The position numbers and the translations under genes are program-made. Positions 7,115 through 12,356 of a DNA stretch of 28,160 nt are shown here, piece by piece. A model generated the notes under the pieces. It saw only the letters and a program-made list of their open reading frames with translations. It made no database searches and had not been told where the DNA came from. Positions within the stretch are counted from its first letter, which is position 1. Every line of letters begins with the position of its first letter. The DNA comes from an uncultured Butyrivibrio sp. (GTDB lineage Bacteria; Bacillota; Clostridia; Lachnospirales; Lachnospiraceae), in assembly GCA_910577605.1 (NCBI GenBank), contig CAJTON010000001.1:1-28160 (forward strand), given 5' to 3'.

Positions 7115-7189
7115 GATTACCATAGCCGCCTTAGGATCAGGATTCTTGATATTTACGGGAAATTCAAGTCTTTTTTCATATACCCACAT
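7097..7189 (-). CDS. cotJC: cotJC, 5' part (codons 1-31)
   Basis: Translation starts at the ATG that overlaps the cotJB stop (TAATG) and reads MWVYEKRLEFPVNIKNPDPK, then AAMVIISQYGG, the typical CotJC N-terminus. After the second Gly codon the reading frame enters the element and gives 28 unrelated residues (ALRRKVYRYPR...) before a stop at 7010-7012, so the unexcised locus can only make a 59-aa stub. CotJC family members continue with GPDGE...RYLSQRY, exactly what is found at 4026 and below. The protein acts in the coat as a partner of CotJA; its catalase activity is a family inference. Confidence 0.92.
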
Positions 7190-7452
7190 TATGCCATTCC
7201 TCCTTCCCAAGGCCAGTCTTCGGCAACCCAGGTCCAGTAATCGTCCGATTTTACGTCGGTAAAAGCGATAGGACCGTAGGTTTTTACATACTCGTCATAG
7301 TATTCCTTATACGTCTCGATGAGGCTGTGGTATTCGGAAAGAGCGCCGCAGTCGTCGGGATGAGTGTCAAGATAGAGAGACAGGTCGTACAGCGCGAAAA
7401 AATATTCGTCTATTTTGCGCATCAGGGCGCACCTTGAAATCTGCTGATTCAT
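7189..7452 (-). CDS. cotJB: Spore coat protein CotJB
   Basis: This 87-aa protein has the compact CotJB pattern: LMRKIDEYFFALYDLSLYLD at the start, then HPDDCGAL, a Tyr-rich helix and a conserved tail with YWTWVAEDWPWEGG. The length matches the family (about 85-90 aa). Its ATG overlaps the cotJA stop by 4 bp and its stop overlaps the cotJC start, so the three genes form one translationally coupled operon. CotJB is a structural spore-coat component whose exact role is unknown. Confidence 0.93.
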   Translation of the reverse strand: MNQQISRCALMRKIDEYFFALYDLSLYLDTHPDDCGALSEYHSLIETYKEYYDEYVKTYGPIAFTDVKSDDYWTWVAEDWPWEGGMA

Positions 7453-7805
7453 CGTCTGCAGCCTCCTTCCCCCAGAAACGGTTTGTCAAGCTCCATGTAA
7501 ATCGTTCCCGCGATAAAAGCGTGTTCCAGATCGTAGATCGGGCTTTCGGGCTTCTGGTTGACCACTCCCGCCACGGCGAGGGAACAGCAAGGGTTCGTAT
7601 CGTCGCCGCAGCAATTGTTTATAGGACATGACGGTCTTACGGGCATACGCGGAGGTACGTCGTTCGGACACTTAGGCGGCGCGGGACACGGCGAGGGCTG
7701 TGCGGGGCAAGGCGGTTCGGGTCTGCATCCTGGAGTCTCGGGCCGAGAATTCTGGCAGCCTGTATTTCTTGCGCCGTAAATGCGCTGATTGTGATAGTGA
7801 GGCAT
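7449..7805 (-). CDS. cotJA: Spore coat associated protein CotJA
   Basis: The 118-aa protein has a Pro/Cys-rich N-terminal half (residues about 20-70, many CP and PP repeats), then the conserved CotJA segment AGVVNQKPESPIYDLEHAFI followed by AGTIYMELDKPFLG. In Bacillus CotJA is needed for incorporation of CotJC into the coat. It is the first gene of the operon; the start follows AAAGGAATT. The Cys-rich extension (eight Cys in 118 residues) is longer than in the Bacillus protein and might cross-link in the coat; that is inference. Confidence 0.88.
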   Translation of the reverse strand: MPHYHNQRIYGARNTGCQNSRPETPGCRPEPPCPAQPSPCPAPPKCPNDVPPRMPVRPSCPINNCCGDDTNPCCSLAVAGVVNQKPESPIYDLEHAFIAGTIYMELDKPFLGEGGCRR

Positions 7806-7838
7806 ACTGAATTCCTTTCATAAAATTGACTTTCTATA

Positions 7839-7865
7839 TATAGTATGAGCCATATGCCGGTTGGT
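7839..7865 (-). promoter_or_regulatory. Candidate mother-cell (sigma-K/sigma-E) promoter of the cotJ operon
   Basis: On the minus strand ACC (7865-7863) and CATACTATA (7847-7839) are 15 bp apart. This fits the sigma-K pattern AC...CATAnnnTA; the -10 also matches the sigma-E CATACAAT box at 7 of 8 positions. It lies about 35 bp upstream of the cotJA start. The motif is short, so support is moderate. Confidence 0.45.
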
Positions 7866-7931
7866 GCGGAAGTAAAACCACAACATCTTGTTTAAAACCG
7901 ACAAAAAAAGAAAAAAAACAACAATTTGTAG

Positions 7932-7960
7932 TTGATTTTTATATATGTGCAATATATAAT
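7932..7960 (+). promoter_or_regulatory. Sigma-A type promoter of the GGDEF gene
   Basis: TTGATT (7932-7937) and a perfect TATAAT (7955-7960) are 17 bp apart, 29 bp upstream of the start codon and back to back with the cotJ promoter. Confidence 0.65.
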
Positions 7961-7988
7961 AAAATCATATATGTAGTGGAGGGTTATT

Positions 7989-9140
7989 ATGAGGGGAGAA
8001 TCCGGGAGAGCGGCTTCAACCAAAAAAGAGCTGCAGGAAACGCTTGACCGCAAAAATACGGTACGGGCTTTTTTATCGGCTGTTGTTCATGTCTTTATTA
8101 TTCCTGTTTTTATTCTGGTCGTTCATTTTCTGAATATTTACGGTGATTTTTCATTAAAAGTAAAGATTTATCTGGCGGTATGCGAAGGTGCGCAGATAGT
8201 TTTCGGCATATGGGGATATTATATAATATCCCGCAATGAGATGGACAAACGCGTTTTTTATAATAATTCCTGCTTTTTCGTGACTATATTATGTATCGTC
8301 GTTATGGCGGGCATTGACAGGTCTATGACCGGAAGCTTCTTAATATATTTCGCGGGAATGGTTTACGCTGCGCTGGTACCGGTAATGTCACGCGGAATGC
8401 GCAAGATATACGTCGGCGTGTTCGCGGCGGGAAGCATTGTCTCGGTTGCCGTTGCGAAGCCTTCGGGCAGAGCTGTCGCGGATATTATTCTTATAGGGAT
8501 CGCCGCGGTCATCGTGTGCGAGACGGTGCATAATTATGTGACCGAATATGTGAGGACAGGAATAAATCTTCGTGCGAAGACTTTAACCTCGGAGAAGGAC
8601 CCGCTGACCGGGCTTATGAACAGGCGGGGTCTCGACAAAAACGCCGCCGTGCTGTGGCCTTACTGTTCAAGGAATTCCACATCGGTCGGCATCATTGAGA
8701 TAGATATAGATTTTTTCAAAAAATACAACGACCGTTTCGGACACCCGGCCGGGGACAGATGCCTTAAACTTATCGCAAAATCCATTAAGCAGTCCGCAAG
8801 GCGCAGCTCCGATATAGCCGCTCGCACTGGCGGCGAGGAATTTCTTATTTTTGTACAGGGAATGAGTGAAAAAGAAATAATCGAGTTCGCGATGAAGATC
8901 CGTTCGGGAATAAACGATCTGAAAATTCCTCACGCTTACGCGGGAGTATCCAACTATGTGACCGTGAGCATGGGGATCGCGTGCTGTGTTCCCAACGCCG
9001 TAAACTCTTTTGACGAACTGTACGAGGAGGCGGACAAGGCGCTTTACATGGCAAAAGAGAACGGGCGCAACTGCGTGGTGAGTGGCGACCGCATCTACGG
9101 CAGAATGAAAAAAGGACTTGCAACTGTGATTTCAATGTGA
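7989..9140 (+). CDS. Membrane-bound diguanylate cyclase (GGDEF)
   Basis: The 383-aa protein has an N-terminal half of about six hydrophobic helices (residues about 25-185) with no recognisable sensor family, and a C-terminal GGDEF domain (about 200-370). The active-site motif is GGEEF (about 282-286), preceded by DPLTGLMNRRGLD and DIDFFKKYND. An RxxD inhibitory site (RSSD) sits exactly five residues before GGEEF. Active cyclic-di-GMP synthesis with product inhibition is therefore expected. The start follows GTGGAGGG. The next gene begins 12 bp downstream and shares its terminator, so the two form an operon. Confidence 0.92.
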   Translation: MRGESGRAASTKKELQETLDRKNTVRAFLSAVVHVFIIPVFILVVHFLNIYGDFSLKVKIYLAVCEGAQIVFGIWGYYIISRNEMDKRVFYNNSCFFVTILCIVVMAGIDRSMTGSFLIYFAGMVYAALVPVMSRGMRKIYVGVFAAGSIVSVAVAKPSGRAVADIILIGIAAVIVCETVHNYVTEYVRTGINLRAKTLTSEKDPLTGLMNRRGLDKNAAVLWPYCSRNSTSVGIIEIDIDFFKKYNDRFGHPAGDRCLKLIAKSIKQSARRSSDIAARTGGEEFLIFVQGMSEKEIIEFAMKIRSGINDLKIPHAYAGVSNYVTVSMGIACCVPNAVNSFDELYEEADKALYMAKENGRNCVVSGDRIYGRMKKGLATVISM

Positions 9141-9152
9141 CAGGGTGTATAG

Positions 9153-9941
9153 ATGATTTACCTGACCGACGATTTTGAAGAAAACAGAATAAATCCTGTT
9201 ACGGGGCAGGAGTGGGACTCTTCATGGATAGCTTTGATGCTGACGGACGATGAGAAATTCAGGCTTTTCTGCGGAAGCGTAAACGGCGGCGTTTATACCG
9301 TAAAGGTAAGCCGCATACTGCACGAGAACTGGCAGTTCGCTGTCGGAGATTTTATCGGTTTTAACGAGGATGACGGTAAAAATATTATTTTGGCAATGAC
9401 AAAAGAGGAGTACGCCGCTGCGTCCGGTTTTTACAGGGGACATTCCTATAACGAGCCGTTTCTGAGGGATAGCGAGCCGCAGGTGCTGGTTCACAGTACG
9501 CCTTTGGAGTCATGGGAAGCTATCAGGCGCGACGGCTGTCTGAAATGCTGGAGCAGATTGAAGGCGGAGGGCGCGGTCGATGAAGAAAAGCCCATCGGAA
9601 ACAGCCTTGGCGATCCGGCGGATTTTGCCGATTATATAATGTTAGGCAGCGGAGTATTCGGGGAGATCGTTGTGAATTCAAAACAGCGCGGCGAGATATT
9701 GAGTGACGAAAACGCGGAATACCTGACGGGCGCGAGACTTTATTTTGACGCGGCAAAAATTGCGCGGAGCGGACTTTTGGTACGTGACGGCTGCCATCTG
9801 AAGGTTAAGGATAAACTGCCTCTTGACAATTATCTTATATGGGCGGCGACATACGAGAACGTCGGACTTGAAAGCCGAATATCCACTCCTGCAATCTTTG
9901 CAAAACTTGCTGACAGCAGATTCCGTGATCTTAATAAATGA
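9153..9941 (+). CDS. Uncharacterised protein with KptA/ADP-ribosyl-like C-terminal domain
   Basis: I do not recognise this 262-aa protein with certainty. Residues 1-85 form an acidic beta-rich region. Residues about 110-235 carry VLVHSTPLESWEAIRRDG (His114) and later LYFDAAKIARSGLLVRDG followed by LKVKDKLPLDNYL. The order 'HxT...leSIxxxG' then 'xxxDAxKxxxxGxxxxxxxxxxLxxxxPxxY' recalls RNA 2'-phosphotransferase KptA/Tpt1 and the wider ADP-ribosyltransferase fold. That is a fold-level suggestion, not a function. It is co-transcribed with the GGDEF cyclase, suggesting a link to nucleotide signalling. No signal peptide or membrane helix is present. Confidence 0.6.
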   Translation: MIYLTDDFEENRINPVTGQEWDSSWIALMLTDDEKFRLFCGSVNGGVYTVKVSRILHENWQFAVGDFIGFNEDDGKNIILAMTKEEYAAASGFYRGHSYNEPFLRDSEPQVLVHSTPLESWEAIRRDGCLKCWSRLKAEGAVDEEKPIGNSLGDPADFADYIMLGSGVFGEIVVNSKQRGEILSDENAEYLTGARLYFDAAKIARSGLLVRDGCHLKVKDKLPLDNYLIWAATYENVGLESRISTPAIFAKLADSRFRDLNK

Positions 9942-10047
9942 AAAATACAAGCGCACGACGCGCTTGTATTTTCTAAGGATATATGTGGGTTATTTATCAG
10001 GGTCTACGCCCTGAGTAAGAGGGGGGAGTAAGAATTTTGTTCTTACA
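9940..10047 (-). ncRNA. Candidate C-rich small RNA (about 108 nt)
   Basis: A good minus-strand promoter (10054-10082) is followed within about 110 nt by the strong terminator hairpin at 9942-9972, with no ORF between. The predicted transcript has a first hairpin (GTAAGAA, loop CAAAA, TTCTTAC; 10046-10028), a single-stranded C-run (CTCCCCCCTC), a second hairpin (TCAGGG, loop, CCCTGA; 10014-9997), an AU-rich spacer and the terminator. Exposed C-rich stretches are the usual seed of Gram-positive trans-acting sRNAs that cover Shine-Dalgarno sequences. Expression has not been shown. Confidence 0.5.
9942..9972. terminator. Bidirectional terminator
   Basis: AAAATACAAGCGC (9942-9954) pairs with GCGCTTGTATTTT (9960-9972) around a 5-nt loop. 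It ends in TTTT on the plus strand and TTTTT on the minus strand, so it can stop the GGDEF operon from the left and the candidate small RNA from the right. Confidence 0.85.
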
Positions 10048-10053
10048 ATGCAC

Positions 10054-10082
10054 ATTATATCCGTCGTTTTGACAGAAGTCAA
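10054..10082 (-). promoter_or_regulatory. Minus-strand promoter of the candidate small RNA
   Basis: TTGACT (10082-10077) and a perfect TATAAT (10059-10054) are separated by exactly 17 bp and point away from the deacetylase gene toward the terminator at 9942-9972. Confidence 0.6.
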
Positions 10083-10121
10083 CAAAATGAAACAGACAAA
10101 AATCGTCATAAAACCGACAAA

Positions 10122-10128
10122 TGTCGAA
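10122..10128 (+). promoter_or_regulatory. Possible Spo0A box upstream of the PdaB-like gene
   Basis: TGTCGAA matches the 0A-box consensus TGNCGAA. It faces an imperfect inverted copy (ACCGACA, 10113-10119) two bases away. A 7-mer is expected a few times by chance in a window of this size, so support is weak. Confidence 0.25.
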
Positions 10129-10190
10129 TCGTGTTTTCTTCGCAAATAAGAATATTTTCCGGGGATTTTTTACGGACATAAGTAATATAT

Positions 10191-11042
10191 ATGTATAAAA
10201 AGCCGTCTTGGAAAATATCAATGAAAATCTTCAAAAAACTTCTCAAATACATAAAAGAACACCGGACAAAGGCGTTTATATTTGTTCCCGCGGCGCTGCT
10301 TATAATCGGCGCCCTGGTATATATCCCGTACCGTCAGATAAGCGCGGTATCCTCAAGGACGACCAAGCGTGAGCTGCCGATATACGGAGTTCAGACTGAC
10401 GAAAAGAAGGTCGCGCTTTCGTTTGACGCGGCGTGGGGGAACGAGGACACGCAGACTCTTCTTGACATTCTCGCGAAGCATGACGTGCATGTGACTTTTT
10501 TTATGACGGGCGGGTGGATAGAGAGCTATCCCGAAGACGTTAAGGCGATTGCCGCCGCCGGGCATGATCTGGGAAATCACAGCGAGAACCATAAGCAGAT
10601 GAGCAAGCTTAACGAGGCTCAGTGCGTTGACGAGCTGATGAAACCGCACGACAAGGTCAAGGCGCTAACGGGAATAGATATGTGCCTTTTCAGACCGCCG
10701 TACGGCGATTATAACGACAACCTGATAAAATCGGCGGAGAAGTGCGGATATTATACGATACAGTGGGACGTTGACAGCCTTGACTGGAAGGATTACGGCG
10801 CGGACAATATAGTGAGCAAGGTACTAAATCATAAGAATCTGCAAAACGGCTCTATAATTCTGATGCACAACGGCGCGAAGTACACTAAGGACGCGCTTGA
10901 GCGTGTTATAACCGGGCTTAAAGAGCAGGGCTATACGATAGTCCCGATTTCAGAGCTGATATATACGGAGGACTATACGGTGGACCACACGGGCAGACAG
11001 ATTTCAAAGAAGAAGGAAAGGGGTACGTCTGCCGACGGATAG
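10191..11042 (+). CDS. Polysaccharide deacetylase, PdaB-like, membrane anchored
   Basis: The 283-aa protein has a Lys-rich start, one membrane segment (about 28-46) and an extracytoplasmic NodB domain (about 70-265). Motifs in order: ALSFDAAWGNEDT (metal/catalytic Asp79; the FDxAWG variant is typical of sporulation PdaB-like proteins), GNHSENH (His130 and His134), FRPPYGDYN and ILMHNG. All catalytic elements are present, so it should remove acetyl groups from peptidoglycan or a related glycan. The start is uncertain: neither the ATG at 10191 nor the in-frame ATG at 10221 has a strong ribosome site. It is a single gene with its own terminator. Confidence 0.85.
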   Translation: MYKKPSWKISMKIFKKLLKYIKEHRTKAFIFVPAALLIIGALVYIPYRQISAVSSRTTKRELPIYGVQTDEKKVALSFDAAWGNEDTQTLLDILAKHDVHVTFFMTGGWIESYPEDVKAIAAAGHDLGNHSENHKQMSKLNEAQCVDELMKPHDKVKALTGIDMCLFRPPYGDYNDNLIKSAEKCGYYTIQWDVDSLDWKDYGADNIVSKVLNHKNLQNGSIILMHNGAKYTKDALERVITGLKEQGYTIVPISELIYTEDYTVDHTGRQISKKKERGTSADG

Positions 11043-11059
11043 ATTATCAGGATGAAATT

Positions 11060-11090
11060 AACGGCACGGTAACATCTCCGTGCCGTTTTG
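11060..11090 (+). terminator. Rho-independent terminator after the deacetylase gene
   Basis: AACGGCACGG (11060-11069) pairs with CCGTGCCGTT (11078-11087), followed by TTTG. Confidence 0.85.
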
Positions 11091-11173
11091 ATATATGTTC
11101 AGCCGTCAGACTCTTAATGAAAATTATTATAGAAACGGCGGACCGAAAATAGATTTTTTAGCGGTAAATTAGT

Positions 11174-11361
11174 TGTAATTACACATAGAGTGTGATGTTG
11201 TTGACATATAGGGAACCATAGAGCCAAAGGCGGTCCTTAAAGGGAAAAAGAAATAGCCGCCAACTACTGCAATAGTTGACGGCAGTTTGTAAGTAACTGT
11301 CATTACTATGAGGGTAGCCGCCTCTACGGTTTCCCTTTCTGTAATTACAATATGCCACACT
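11174..11361. repeat. Nested inverted-repeat block with minus-strand terminator-like hairpin
   Basis: This lies in a gene-free stretch. Arms nest in order: AGTGTG/CACACT (11189-11194, 11356-11361), an imperfect long arm (11210-11233 with 11318-11336), and a central hairpin GCCGCCAACTA/TAGTTGACGGC (11256-11266, 11273-11283). The decamer TGTAATTACA occurs at both flanks (11174-11183 and 11340-11349). Read on the minus strand the central hairpin is followed by TATTTCTTTTT, a proper terminator tail. A 70-aa minus-strand ORF (11169-11381) runs through the whole block, but its composition looks like a by-product of the repeats. It could be a MITE-like element, a structured RNA or the 3' end of an antisense or type I toxin transcript. 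Confidence 0.5.
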
Positions 11362-11432
11362 AGGGCAGAATTTTCAAGCATTTAAGGAATATATTTTTTC
11401 ATTGTGATACACAATCGGACCGGTTGAGACTC

Positions 11433-11461
11433 TTGTTAAGACATGGGGTTTATGGTATAAT
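11433..11461 (+). promoter_or_regulatory. Promoter with extended -10, starting a 240-nt leader
   Basis: TTGTTA (11433-11438) and TATAAT (11456-11461) are 17 bp apart with TGG directly before the -10. The start point would be near 11468, far upstream of the first start codon at 11710. Confidence 0.65.
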
Positions 11462-11467
11462 GTGAAC

Positions 11468-11703
11468 AAGCAACGAGCAGTGCAAAAGCAGACAGAGGCA
11501 GACCTGCTGCTTGCAGCAAGGGCTGACTATGGATGTTTTTATAGGGCGACAGCCCGTTCAGCGAGGAAAACGCAGTTTTCTGAGCGGCACTGCTATATGT
11601 GATAATAAGTGTAAATAGTGGGCAGTGCCAAAATCGCAGTCGGTAGACCTTATGCTTTTATGCAGTCGAAACTACTTGAAGCGGTAATTTATGACAGGAG
11701 GTG
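11468..11703 (+). promoter_or_regulatory. Long structured leader RNA with mutually exclusive pairings
   Basis: About 240 nt separate the promoter from the start codon, and the stretch is dense in hairpins. GGGCTG/CAGCCC (11520-11525, 11550-11555) encloses CTAT/ATAG; GAAAAC/GTTTTC (11566-11571, 11575-11580) forms a tight hairpin. AGCAGTGC (11476-11483) pairs with GCACTGCT (11587-11594), closing a multibranch region. The same segment (GGCACTGC, 11586-11593) can instead pair with GCAGTGCC (11622-11629). GCAGTCG occurs twice (11636, 11662). I do not recognise a known riboswitch class. It may be a regulatory leader for the kinase-like/ABC genes or an independent ncRNA. Confidence 0.5.
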
Positions 11704-11709
11704 TTTACT

Positions 11710-12339
11710 ATGGATAATCTTGTGATAGCGGTCACGAGAACCTGCGGCAGCGGGGCGACCCTGATAAGCCGGATTCTGGCGGAAAAAATGGGAATAAATC
11801 TTTATGACCGTAATCTTTTGAGGCTTGCGTCGGAGGACAGCGGCATCAACGAGGAGCTTTTTGCCAGGGCGGACGAGAATATGAAGAGGGGGCTTTTGTA
11901 TAAGGTCTCCAAAAAGGTTTATAACGGAGAGCTTATCGGACCGGAGAGCGACGATTTTACCTCGAACGACAATCTTTTTAATTATCAGGCGAAGGTGCTG
12001 AAGGAGCTTGCGAAAAATGAGTCCTTTATATGTATAGGAAGGGCTGCGGATTTTGTGCTCAAGGATCATAAAAAGCTTATTACCGTTTTTATCTATGCGC
12101 CGATGGACGTGTGCATACAAAGAGAGATGGCGTATTACAATATAACCGATAAGAAAAAGGCGGAGCAGATAATTATAAAGACGGACAAATACCGCCGCGG
12201 TTATTATAAGTACCATACCGGAAAGGAATGGGAAAGCCCCTATAATTATGACATATGTCTTAATACGGGGGACTTTACATACGAGCAGTGTGTTGATATA
12301 ATACTGAATTACATCAACGTGAGGTTCGGTGAAGTTTAA
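11710..12339 (+). CDS. Cytidylate kinase-like family protein
   Basis: The 209-aa protein begins MDNLVIAVTRTCGSGATLIS, a P-loop variant seen in the cytidylate kinase-like family of Clostridia (residues about 9-17). DRNLLRLASEDSGI and a conserved middle region with CIGRAADFVLKDH follow. It is a nucleotide-binding protein of the P-loop kinase fold; members of this family are not proven to phosphorylate CMP, so the substrate is open. The ATG at 11710 follows a perfect AGGAGGTG; a GTG three codons earlier overlaps that ribosome site and is rejected. It is 17 bp upstream of the ABC exporter pair and probably co-transcribed with it. Confidence 0.8.
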   Translation: MDNLVIAVTRTCGSGATLISRILAEKMGINLYDRNLLRLASEDSGINEELFARADENMKRGLLYKVSKKVYNGELIGPESDDFTSNDNLFNYQAKVLKELAKNESFICIGRAADFVLKDHKKLITVFIYAPMDVCIQREMAYYNITDKKKAEQIIIKTDKYRRGYYKYHTGKEWESPYNYDICLNTGDFTYEQCVDIILNYINVRFGEV

Positions 12340-12356
12340 ACAGGCAGGTTTTGATC

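Noticed and set aside
11169..11381. 70-aa minus-strand ORF in the inverted-repeat block as a toxin gene
   Set aside because: It runs through a terminator hairpin and both repeat arms; I could not recall a matching toxin family, so it is kept only as part of the repeat description.
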